From assembly GCA_046717125.1 (NCBI GenBank), contig JBKJVQ010000104.1, positions 1 to 28,243 of the forward strand: a DNA stretch of 28,243 nucleotides. Direction: 5' to 3'. This stretch comes from JBKJVQ01 sp046717125 (GTDB lineage: Bacteria > Pseudomonadota > Alphaproteobacteria > Rhizobiales > Methyloligellaceae). The notes below the pieces were generated by a model. That model did not search any database. It had not been told where the DNA came from and worked only from the letters and a program-made list of their open reading frames with translations. Positions 1 through 6,498 of this stretch are shown here, piece after piece; positions within the stretch are counted from its first letter, which is position 1; the number at the start of each line of letters is the position of its first letter. Position numbers and translations under genes: made by a program.

Positions 1-390
1 GACGTAGAGCGTTGACGCCTTCTTCGCCTTTCGACGACGCGTGATGATCAATCCGCGTTCAGCCTTGTCGAGATATTCCTCGCACAGCTCTGCAATGGTC
101 ATTGCCGCGCGGTTCGCAGCTCGTTCTTCGGCGGGGTCCACACCACGAGAAATCCGACCGAGCACACTGCGGGCCTCCGCTCTTGCACCGTCCGGAGTGA
201 GTACGCCGTAACGCCCAATCGTCAGCCGGCGACTCCGGCCGTTGCTGTTCCGATATTGCAGGACGAAAGACTTCGTCCCGCTCGGCTTGATGCGGAGACC
301 GAAGCCCCGCAATTCGCTGTCCCACATGAAGGCGTCGCCAGACCCGTTGGGCCTGGCAGCGTCGACCGTCCGCTTGGTGAGCTTTGGCAT
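1..390 (-). CDS. Tyrosine-type site-specific integrase, N-terminal part (cut by window edge)
   Basis: The reverse strand is open from the ATG at 390 to the window edge, giving 130 codons. The product starts MPKLTKRTVDAARP and continues with FMWDSELRGFGLRIKPSG, KSFVLQYRN, RLTIGRYGVLTPDGAR and GVDPAEERAA. This is the N-terminal Arm-DNA-binding (DUF4102-like) domain of P4/island-type tyrosine recombinases, followed by the start of the core-binding domain (MTIAELCEEYLDKA). The catalytic Arg/His/Tyr domain lies off the window. Such integrases excise and insert genomic islands, usually next to their own gene. No tRNA is visible beside it. The DNA upstream of the start carries phased short direct repeats that could be arm-type sites. 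Inference: an island extends to the left and the right-hand DNA is resident chromosome. Confidence 0.85.
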   Translation of the reverse strand, partial: MPKLTKRTVDAARPNGSGDAFMWDSELRGFGLRIKPSGTKSFVLQYRNSNGRSRRLTIGRYGVLTPDGARAEARSVLGRISRGVDPAEERAANRAAMTIAELCEEYLDKAERGLIITRRRKAKKASTLYV

Positions 391-528
391 CGGGTAAGCA
401 CCGGGTAAGCAGAGCACGGTAAACGGCGGTAAATGGCAGCCAACGCCGTCAAACCTATAAGGCACTGATTCCGGCTGATTTCAAGCGGCTCAGTCAATTC
501 CGGAAAACTCGGGAAAACGGCAGAAAAC
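391..528. repeat. Phased short direct repeats before the integrase gene (candidate arm sites)
   Basis: GGTAA occurs at 393, 404, 418 and 428, and the first two copies lie in a longer repeated unit CGGGTAAGCA. GAAAAC occurs at 503, 513 and 523, exactly 10 bp apart. Arrays of short direct repeats near an integrase start are typical of arm-type integrase or excisionase binding sites. That role is inferred. The stretch 391-579 holds no gene. Confidence 0.45.
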
Positions 529-546
529 AGATGACGTCTGCCTCCG

Positions 547-582
547 AAAGGCAGCAGACCTTTTCGGACACCATCATGCTCA
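547..582 (-). repeat. Diverged half copy of the GAGCATGATG palindromic repeat
   Basis: Read on the minus strand it starts GAGCATGATGGTGTCCGAAA, matching one arm of the repeat seen complete at 2038-2148 and 27203-27313. The other arm is degraded. Its first bases form part of the TGA stop codon of the carbinolamine dehydratase gene. Confidence 0.55.
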
Positions 583-954
583 GTCCTTGTCATATTTGAT
601 GTAGGCGAAGCGGAGGTCGTCCTTGGGCGTGCCTTCGAGCGCACCGCCGTCCTTGGCCGGTTGCCACGCCACGACGTCCTCGATCTTCTTCGCCAGCTCG
701 AAGCACTTGTCGGACACGCCTTTCGCTTGGTGATTCATGATGCGCACCTCAACCCAGGCATAGGACGCCGTGATGTCGGGATGGTGCCACGCGGCCTCGG
801 CGAGGTGGCCAACGGCATTGATCACCATCAGCGTGCCCTTCCAGCTATTGGTGCGGTAGGTTCGCCTGATCCAGCCATCCTCCAGCCGCCAATGCGGCAA
901 TTCCTTTGCCACCCGCTCCTTCGCTTCTTCCTCGCTGTACGTCCGCTCCGCCAT
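580..954 (-). CDS. Pterin-4a-carbinolamine dehydratase family protein
   Basis: The protein has 124 residues. It matches the PCD/DCoH active-site pattern: Glu53, His57-His58-Pro59, Tyr65 and His75, in the stretch EAAWHHPDITASY followed by RIMNHQAKGVSD. The family dehydrates 4a-hydroxy-tetrahydropterins to quinonoid dihydropterins. I chose the ATG at 954 because AAGGAAGGA lies about 10 nt upstream; a GTG at 963 is too close to that site. No aromatic amino acid hydroxylase gene is adjacent. Instead the gene diverges from the H4MPT biosynthesis block, so a role in H4MPT chemistry or supply is plausible but inferred. About 15-20 residues after the core (from AWQPAKDGG) are extra compared with the shortest family members. 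The TGA overlaps a repeat element. Confidence 0.85.
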   Translation of the reverse strand: MAERTYSEEEAKERVAKELPHWRLEDGWIRRTYRTNSWKGTLMVINAVGHLAEAAWHHPDITASYAWVEVRIMNHQAKGVSDKCFELAKKIEDVVAWQPAKDGGALEGTPKDDLRFAYIKYDKD

Positions 955-1039
955 GGACTTCACGTCCTTCCTTTGAAAGATTGCCGCGAAGCATAAGGGT
1001 TTTTTGTCGCCGGCGTGAAGCCGCGGCTAAAGCGGGGCC

Positions 1040-2038
1040 ATGGAAAATATCGTCAGCGGCGTCGAACACATCGGAGACGAGGCGCACAAATCCGGTTCCG
1101 TCACAGTCACGACTACGGCCCGGCTCCATCTCGGCTTCATGGATCCGAGCGGCAAGAGCGAGCGGACTTTTGGCAGTCTCGGCCTGTCGCTCGATCGGCC
1201 GGAAACACGTCTGACTCTGTCCCGCGCTCCTGAACGCCGCGCAACCGGTCCGGACAGCGCCCGCGCTGCGCTTCTGCTCGATACGCTTTGCGCCGAAACC
1301 GGGATCGGGGCGACATTCCGCATTCACATCGAGCGCGCCATCCCGACTCACGCAGGCCTCGGCTCAGGCACGCAGCTCGCGCTCGCCGTGGGCGCGGCGT
1401 TTGCCAAGCTCGCCGGGCTTCCCTTCAGTCCGGCACAAACCGCGATCGCGCTCGGCCGGGGCAAGCGATCCGGCATCGGCATCGGCGCGTTCAGCACGGG
1501 CGGCGTTCTCGTCGATGGCGGCCATGGGCCTGACACGCGCATCCCGCCGATCCTCGCGCGGCTGCCTTTTCGCGAACATTGGCGTGTCGTGCTGGTCCTC
1601 GATCCTAAGGCTGTCGGCGTGCACGGCAACGAGGAGAAAGACGCATTCCGCGATCTGCCCGCATATCCGGAAGAAGAAACGGCCGAGCTCTGCCGCCGCC
1701 TTGTCATGCATACGCTCCCGGCGCTCGCAACCGCGAATCTCTTTGATTTTTCAGCGCAGGTGCGCCATCTGCAGCATCGCATGGGCGACTATTACGCGCC
1801 CATGCAGGGCGGACGGTTCGCGAGCGCGGCGGTCGAAGATGCCATCGGGCTGATCGAGGCGCGCGGCATCATGGGCACTGGCCAAAGCTCATGGGGTCCC
1901 ACAGGGTTCGCCTTCGTCGGCTCGGACGTCGAGGCCGGAAGGTTGCTAGACGAGGTCAAGCCCCGCGCCGCGCCGCATCTGGTCTTCGAGATCGCACGCG
2001 GGCTCAACCGGGGCGCGCTGATCGAACGCCACGCATAG
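1040..2038 (+). CDS. Beta-ribofuranosylaminobenzene 5'-phosphate (beta-RFAP) synthase
   Basis: This 332-residue protein belongs to the GHMP-kinase-fold beta-RFAP synthase family (orf4 of methylotroph H4MPT clusters, MptG in archaea). It condenses 4-hydroxybenzoate or p-aminobenzoate-type substrates with PRPP, with loss of CO2 and pyrophosphate, which is the committed step to methanopterin. Visible signatures are TTTARLHLGFMDPSG near the N-terminus, the glycine-rich PTHAGLGSGTQLALAVG motif around residues 100-117, RGKRSGIGIGAFSTGG, and the C-terminal GTGQSSWGPTGFAFVG. The length is normal for the family. The ATG at 1040 has a weak purine-rich site (GCGGGG) just upstream. It is the first gene of the plus-strand block, 85 nt from the divergent dehydratase gene. 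Its TAG abuts a 111-bp repeat. Confidence 0.93.
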   Translation: MENIVSGVEHIGDEAHKSGSVTVTTTARLHLGFMDPSGKSERTFGSLGLSLDRPETRLTLSRAPERRATGPDSARAALLLDTLCAETGIGATFRIHIERAIPTHAGLGSGTQLALAVGAAFAKLAGLPFSPAQTAIALGRGKRSGIGIGAFSTGGVLVDGGHGPDTRIPPILARLPFREHWRVVLVLDPKAVGVHGNEEKDAFRDLPAYPEEETAELCRRLVMHTLPALATANLFDFSAQVRHLQHRMGDYYAPMQGGRFASAAVEDAIGLIEARGIMGTGQSSWGPTGFAFVGSDVEAGRLLDEVKPRAAPHLVFEIARGLNRGALIERHA

Positions 2039-2148
2039 AGCATGATGCCGCAAAGTGTGAAGCGGTTTTCGGACAACATCATGCTCAACCCATTGGAATC
2101 GATCACGTTCATGGCTTTTGATGGGTTCGATCAAAAGCCATCGTGATC
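2038..2148. repeat. RIME-like 111-bp bipartite palindromic repeat, full copy
   Basis: It consists of two palindromes. The first begins GAGCATGATG and ends CATCATGCTC (2038 to about 2090). The second begins GATCACG and ends CGTGATC (2101-2148), with inner arms ATGGCTTTTGAT and ATCAAAAGCCAT. A second full copy of the same length lies at 27203-27313 in the opposite orientation. The architecture recalls the rhizobial RIME1 mosaic element; that name is an inference. It fills most of the gap between the beta-RFAP synthase and mtdB genes. Confidence 0.8.
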
Positions 2149-2171
2149 TAATTCAAGGAAGAGGGAACGAC

Positions 2172-3089
2172 ATGGCGCCTCGCAGCATCCTGCACATGAT
2201 TACGCCGCTCAAGCATATGAGCCCGTTCGACGCTAACATGGCGGTGGATGCGGGTTTCGACGTGTGCATGGAATATGCATCGGTGACCGTGAACGAGGTC
2301 AAGAGCCTGGTGCAGGACGCCATCTTCTCGCGTAGTCCCGAGGGCCTGAAGCAAACCGGCATCTTCATCGGCGGCAAACGTGTGATCGAAGCAATCGACA
2401 TGATGGAGGCCGCGAAGGCCGCCATGGTGCCGCCCTTCGAGATTTCCGTGTTCGCCGACCCGGCGGGCTCATTCACGACCGCCGCAGCGATGGTCGCCTG
2501 CGTTCGCCAAGCGCTGGCTGACCTCTACGATACCGACTTCAAGGGCAAGCGCGTCATCGTCTATGGCGGCACGGGCGTGGTCGGCTTTTCCTCGGCTGTG
2601 ATCGCGGCGCTGGAAGGCGCGAAGCCCTGCCTCGTCGGTTATGACGGTCCGGACCGCGTCGCCAAACTCGCAGCTGAGGCTAAGTCACGGTTCAATGCCG
2701 AAATGGATTCGGCCGACGGCTCGACTGAGCAGCAGAAGGGCGATCTTGCGAAGGAGGCGGATATCGTGTTCTCGGCGGGCCCGGCGGGCATGCGTCTCCT
2801 CACCGCCGAGCAGCTCAAGCACGCCAAAAAGCTGATCGTCGCGACCGATGTGAATGCCGTGCCGCCCTCAGGTGTCGAAGGGATCGGGGTGCATGACGAT
2901 TGCAAGCCGATACCGAACACGGACGCGGTCGGCATTGGCGCGCTCACCATCGGCAATGTGAAGTACGGGACCGAATCCGGCCTGTTCAAGAAGATGATGA
3001 AGTCCGACAAGCCGCTCTATCTTGACTTCTGTGAAGCCTACGAGCTGGCCAAGGAACTCACGCCGAAGAAAAAGAAAAAGAAAAAATAG
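2172..3089 (+). CDS. mtdB: NAD(P)-dependent methylene-H4MPT dehydrogenase MtdB
   Basis: The protein has 305 residues. It oxidises methylene-H4MPT to methenyl-H4MPT in the cytoplasm, the second step of H4MPT-linked formaldehyde oxidation. The N-terminus SILHMITPLKHMSPFDANMA and the blocks FADPAGSFTTAAAMVA, IVYGGTGVVGFSSAV (Rossmann nucleotide loop, about residues 127-141), SAGPAGMRLL, ATDVNAVPPSG and GVGIGALTIGNVKYGT-like (here AVGIGALTIGNVKYGT) are characteristic of MtdB. The ATG at 2172 is chosen because homologues start here and GGAAGAGGG lies just upstream; the open frame before it runs through a repeat. The C-terminus ends in seven consecutive lysines, which is unusual. Confidence 0.95.
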   Translation: MAPRSILHMITPLKHMSPFDANMAVDAGFDVCMEYASVTVNEVKSLVQDAIFSRSPEGLKQTGIFIGGKRVIEAIDMMEAAKAAMVPPFEISVFADPAGSFTTAAAMVACVRQALADLYDTDFKGKRVIVYGGTGVVGFSSAVIAALEGAKPCLVGYDGPDRVAKLAAEAKSRFNAEMDSADGSTEQQKGDLAKEADIVFSAGPAGMRLLTAEQLKHAKKLIVATDVNAVPPSGVEGIGVHDDCKPIPNTDAVGIGALTIGNVKYGTESGLFKKMMKSDKPLYLDFCEAYELAKELTPKKKKKKK

Positions 3090-3159
3090 CGGCTATTTGT
3101 GCTGTTCCGGACAGCGATTTGGGCGCTTCCGGGACGACGCGGAGATCGAATGTTGCAGC

Positions 3160-3198
3160 GTCATCCCGGACGCCGCCCTGCGGCGGTGCGGGATCCAG
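3160..3198. repeat. REP-like palindrome between mtdB and the ATP-grasp gene
   Basis: The unit starts GTCATCCCGG and ends GGGATCCAG, with an inner perfect stem CGCCGC-CCT-GCGGCG. It has the same GTCAT...ATCCAG ends as the elements at 8562-8639 and 10220-10296. It explains why the reading frame upstream of the ATP-grasp start is open without being coding. Confidence 0.5.
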
Positions 3199-3217
3199 AA
3201 GCCGTCGAGCGCGGAGC

Positions 3218-4513
3218 ATGGTGGCTTCCTCCCTCCCCCACCTCCTCATCCTCGCCATTTCGGGAAGGACGCTGGCGCAGGCCGCGCGCCGTGCCGGACA
3301 CGCGCCGCTGGTCGCCGATTTCTTCCGCGACCGCGATACGCGGGAGGCTGCCGCTTGTTGTGCCCGCGTCGAAGGCGATATCGCGCAGGGATTCTCCGCC
3401 GACGCGGTCATGCGCGCGTTAGAACGTCTGGAACATGATGCGCCCACGCCACCCATCGGGCTCGTCTATGGCGCGGGGCTGGAAGCGCGGCCTGACCTGA
3501 TCGCACAGATTGCGAAGCGCTGGCCCGTTATCGGCAACGATGCCGCGACCGTCTCGCGGGTGAAGGATCCCCGCTCCTTCTTCGGGATGCTGGATAATCT
3601 AGGGATTGCGTTTCCCGAGGTTCGTTTCAGTTCCCAGTCCGCAAACATGAACGGCGGTGAAACTCCGCTCGGCCCTTGGCTCCTCAAGCGCACAGGCGGC
3701 GCGGGCGGGAGTCATATCAAGCCCTTGGACCCACGGGCTGCGATTCCGATTCATGCTTATGCACAGCGTCGCGTGGACGGACGATCGATCTCTGCCCTGA
3801 TGCTGAGCAATGTATCGGGCTCACGCGTCCTCGGCTTCTCGGACCAATGGCGCGCGCCGGCTCTGGATCGGCCTTACCGATATGGCGGTGCGGCGCAGCC
3901 CGCCGAAATTGCACCGGTCGAGGCCGAACGCATGACCGAGATCGCGCAGTCGATCGGGGACGCCTTCGCGCTACGGGGCCTCGGCTCGATTGACTTCATG
4001 CTGACGGAGAATGGCCCGCTCGTGCTCGAGGTCAATCCCCGCTCCGGCGCGACGCTGGATATCTTCGATTGCGATGCGCGACCGCTGCTGGCGCTGCACG
4101 TGGCTGCTTGTGAGATAAAGTCTGGCGCGTCTTGCGTCCCCTCTCCCCGTCGGGGAGAGGAACAGGGTGAGGGGGGAGCAATCTCTAAATTTGAAAAACT
4201 ACGCCCCCTCACCCCAACCCCCTCCCCACAGGGGAGAGGGGGCTCGAGTCCCGTAGGGAGCGCCATTGAGCCCAAACCTTACCGAGCCTGCGCAGCCCAG
4301 ATCGTGTTCGCCCCGCGCGACCTCACAATCCCAAACGACATGACCTGGCCGGAGTGGAGCGCCGACCGGCCGCACGACGGCGAGACGATCGCCGCAAGCC
4401 GCCCCGTCTGCACCGTTTGCGCCGAAGCCGACACGCCTGCGGCTGCGAGGGCGCTTGCCGCGCGGCGGGAATCTGCAATTCTGGAGTCAATTCAGTCGCC
4501 TCACAGAGCATGA
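3218..4513 (+). CDS. ATP-grasp ligase of the H4MPT/methylofuran cluster, with an in-frame repeat insertion
   Basis: The protein has 431 residues and an ATP-grasp fold: WLLKRTGGAGGSHIK (nucleotide loop), GLGSIDFMLTENGPLVLEVNPRSG (metal-binding Glu/Asn near residues 265-285), then a C-terminal part with WPEWSADRP. It corresponds to the ATP-grasp protein often placed beside mch in methylotroph clusters (orf17 type). Amide-bond formation, for instance a glutamate ligation in methylofuran as for archaeal MfnD, is plausible but unproven. A palindromic repeat at 4138-4243 is translated in frame between the ATP-grasp core and the C-terminal part. It adds low-complexity sequence including LTPTPSPQGRG. 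Start is ATG 3218, or GTG 3221 with GGAG slightly better spaced. The TGA stop lies inside a RIME-like repeat. Confidence 0.85.
   Translation: MVASSLPHLLILAISGRTLAQAARRAGHAPLVADFFRDRDTREAAACCARVEGDIAQGFSADAVMRALERLEHDAPTPPIGLVYGAGLEARPDLIAQIAKRWPVIGNDAATVSRVKDPRSFFGMLDNLGIAFPEVRFSSQSANMNGGETPLGPWLLKRTGGAGGSHIKPLDPRAAIPIHAYAQRRVDGRSISALMLSNVSGSRVLGFSDQWRAPALDRPYRYGGAAQPAEIAPVEAERMTEIAQSIGDAFALRGLGSIDFMLTENGPLVLEVNPRSGATLDIFDCDARPLLALHVAACEIKSGASCVPSPRRGEEQGEGGAISKFEKLRPLTPTPSPQGRGGSSPVGSAIEPKPYRACAAQIVFAPRDLTIPNDMTWPEWSADRPHDGETIAASRPVCTVCAEADTPAAARALAARRESAILESIQSPHRA
4138..4243. repeat. Palindromic repeat inserted in frame within the ATP-grasp gene
   Basis: Nested inverted repeats are visible: hairpin CTCTCCCC-GTC-GGGGAGAG (4141-4159), then GGGTGAGGGGGG, an AT-rich spacer, CCCCCTCACCCC, and hairpin CCTCCCC-ACA-GGGGAGG-like (about 4219-4240). 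This is a common type of dispersed proteobacterial repeat, normally intergenic. Here the host frame is kept on both sides. Confidence 0.8.
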
Positions 4514-4554
4514 TGCCGAAAAGTGTGAAGCGGTTTTCGGGTTACATCATGCGC
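4506..4554. repeat. RIME-like repeat, first palindrome only
   Basis: It starts GAGCATGATGCCGAAAAG and ends CATCATGCGC, matching the first palindrome of the 2038-2148 element; the second palindrome is absent. It contains the TGA stop of the upstream ATP-grasp gene and lies 33 nt before the mch start. Confidence 0.75.
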
Positions 4555-4587
4555 ACAAACAAGGGCGCGGATTTTCAGGGAGGATAA

Positions 4588-5568
4588 ATGGCCAGGAAGC
4601 AGGGTTCGGCGTTGCCGAGCGTGAACGGGCTCGCCGCGCCGCTGGTTGATGCGCTGGCCGACCGGGCGGTCGCGCTGCGGCTGGCGGTCTCGGAAGGCGA
4701 AGCCGGCGAGCGGCTGATCGATTGCGGCGCGGGCGTTCTCGGCGGCGTGGAAGCCGGACGCCGCTTGGGCGAAATCTGCCTCGGCGGGCTGGGCACGGTG
4801 TCGATCCAGGCGACGAGCGCCTATTCGCCCTACAGCTTCTCCGTCACGGTGCATACCTCGAACCCCGTCATTGCCTGTCTCGGCTCGCAATATGCTGGCT
4901 GGACGCTCACGTCCGAGGAGGGCGAGCCCTCCTATTACGTGCTGGGCTCGGGGCCCGGCCGCGCACTCGGCTCGACAGAACCCCTGTTCGAGGAACTGCA
5001 TTATCGCGACAAGGCAAAGTCCGGTGTGCTGGTGCTCGAAGCCGACGCGCCGCCGCCCAAGGCGCTGACGAAGCGCGTCGCCAAGGCCTGCGGCCTGAAG
5101 CCTGAGGATTTGACCTTCGTTTACGCCCCGACCCAGAGTCTCGCCGGCGGCGTTCAGGTCGTGGCGCGGTCATTGGAGGTCGCGCTGCACAAGGCGCACG
5201 AGCTGCACTTTCCGCTCGAGAACATCGTCGACGGGCTGGGCACGGCCCCTCTGCCCCCGCCCGGCAAGGATTTCATTTCCGCCATGGGCCGCACCAACGA
5301 CGCGATCATCTATGCGGGCCGCGTGCAGCTTTACGTGAAGGGATCGGCATCCGCCGCGAAGGATCTGGCGGAAAAGCTGCCGAGCCGCACGTCGAAGGAC
5401 TACGGAAGACCGTTCGCCGAGGTCTTTTCGGCTGTGAACGGCGATTTCTACGCCATCGATAAGATGCTGTTCTCGCCAGCCATGGTGACGGTCACGGCGC
5501 TCGAGACCGGCGAGAGTTTCCATGGCGGCGGTCTCGATCACGAGACGCTGCTGAAGTCCTTCGATTGA
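4588..5568 (+). CDS. mch: Methenyl-H4MPT cyclohydrolase Mch
   Basis: The protein has 326 residues, the usual length. It hydrolyses methenyl-H4MPT to formyl-H4MPT, the step before transfer to methylofuran by the Fhc complex. Recognisable family blocks are RLIDCGAGVLGGVEAGRRLGEI, GLGTVSIQATSAY, VHTSNPVIACLGSQYAGW, YVLGSGPGRAL, VYAPTQSLAGGVQVVARSLE and the C-terminal FYAIDKMLFSPAMVTVTALETG. The start at ATG 4588 follows a strong AGGGAGGA site. It sits between the two ATP-grasp genes, 9 nt from the next gene. Confidence 0.96.
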   Translation: MARKQGSALPSVNGLAAPLVDALADRAVALRLAVSEGEAGERLIDCGAGVLGGVEAGRRLGEICLGGLGTVSIQATSAYSPYSFSVTVHTSNPVIACLGSQYAGWTLTSEEGEPSYYVLGSGPGRALGSTEPLFEELHYRDKAKSGVLVLEADAPPPKALTKRVAKACGLKPEDLTFVYAPTQSLAGGVQVVARSLEVALHKAHELHFPLENIVDGLGTAPLPPPGKDFISAMGRTNDAIIYAGRVQLYVKGSASAAKDLAEKLPSRTSKDYGRPFAEVFSAVNGDFYAIDKMLFSPAMVTVTALETGESFHGGGLDHETLLKSFD

Positions 5569-5577
5569 TTTCCTGAA

Positions 5578-6498
5578 TTGTCCGAGGCCCCCATCATCCT
5601 GTTCGGCGACGGACGCGACTGGCATGGCCGCGCGCTGAAGCGGGCGTTTGCGCGGCGGGGCACCAGGCCCATCGTCACGCCTCTGCGCCCCTGCGGCTTC
5701 TCGACCGACGCGCCGCACGGGCTCGCCATCCCCGGTCTCGGCGATACGCCGCCTGTGGCTGCGTTCGTCCGCTTCATCCCCGGCGGCAGTTTTGAGGAGG
5801 TGACGCTCTGGCTTGGCGTGCTCCATGCCCTGCGCGAACTCGGCTGCATCGTCTGGAATGACGCCCGTGCGATCGAGGCTTGCGTCGACAAATCGACCAC
5901 GACGCATCGTTTGCACAGGGCTGGCATCCCGACTCCACCGACCTTCTCGACCAACGACAGGAAGCGCGCCGAGGACTGGCTGCGCGCGCGGCTCGACGCC
6001 GGCAACCGTGTCGTGCAGAAACCGTTGTTCGGCGCCCAGGGGAACGGATTGCGCCTGCTTCAGACAGCCGACGATCTTGCGCCGGGCATCGACGTGGCGG
6101 GAGCTTACTACCTCCAGGAGTTCGTTCCCGGAGCGGACGGCCAGCACCGCGACTGGCGCATCTTTGTCTGTGGCGGCCGCGCGGTCGCCTCCATGATCCG
6201 GCACGGCACGCACTGGATCACCAACATCAAGCAGGGCGCGCGCGCGGAAGCAGCGATCGCGAGCCGGGAGATGGCGGAGCTGGCAGTGCACGCCGTGGCC
6301 GCGGTCGGGGCCGATTATGCCGGGGTCGACATCATCCTTAACCCGGACGGCGCTCCGATGGTGCTGGAGGTGAACTCGATGCCGGCCTGGAACGGATTGC
6401 AGGCGGTGAGCCCAATCCGCATCGCCAACGTGGTCGTGGGCGATTTCCTCGACGCCGTGTTCGGCGCATCGGGAGCGGCGCAGGAGAGCCGCGCCTGA
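5578..6498 (+). CDS. RimK-type ATP-grasp ligase of the H4MPT cluster (orf5 type)
   Basis: The protein has 306 residues. ATP-grasp elements are RVVQKPLFGAQGNGLRLL (nucleotide loop, about residues 142-158), YLQEFVPGADGQHRDWRIFV, and GVDIILNPDGAPMVLEVNSMPAW with the metal-binding Glu and Asn. It resembles RimK/MptN-like L-glutamate ligases; addition of glutamate to a pterin or furan cofactor is the likely chemistry but is inferred. The start appears to be TTG at 5578, 9 nt after the mch stop. No clear ribosome-binding site precedes it and no alternative start lies close by. It overlaps the next gene by one base (TGATG), pointing to coupled translation. Confidence 0.88.
   Translation: MSEAPIILFGDGRDWHGRALKRAFARRGTRPIVTPLRPCGFSTDAPHGLAIPGLGDTPPVAAFVRFIPGGSFEEVTLWLGVLHALRELGCIVWNDARAIEACVDKSTTTHRLHRAGIPTPPTFSTNDRKRAEDWLRARLDAGNRVVQKPLFGAQGNGLRLLQTADDLAPGIDVAGAYYLQEFVPGADGQHRDWRIFVCGGRAVASMIRHGTHWITNIKQGARAEAAIASREMAELAVHAVAAVGADYAGVDIILNPDGAPMVLEVNSMPAWNGLQAVSPIRIANVVVGDFLDAVFGASGAAQESRA

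Noticed and set aside
391..582. tRNA gene as an attachment site next to the integrase
   Set aside because: No cloverleaf, T-loop motif or CCA end could be found on either strand.
222..644. A 140-codon minus-strand frame across the integrase start
   Set aside because: It is a shifted frame of the integrase and dehydratase region with no recognisable protein features.
4138..4243. Possible CRISPR or terminator structure
   Set aside because: There is only one inverted unit without regular spacers, it is read through within a gene, and no T run follows; it fits a dispersed palindromic repeat.
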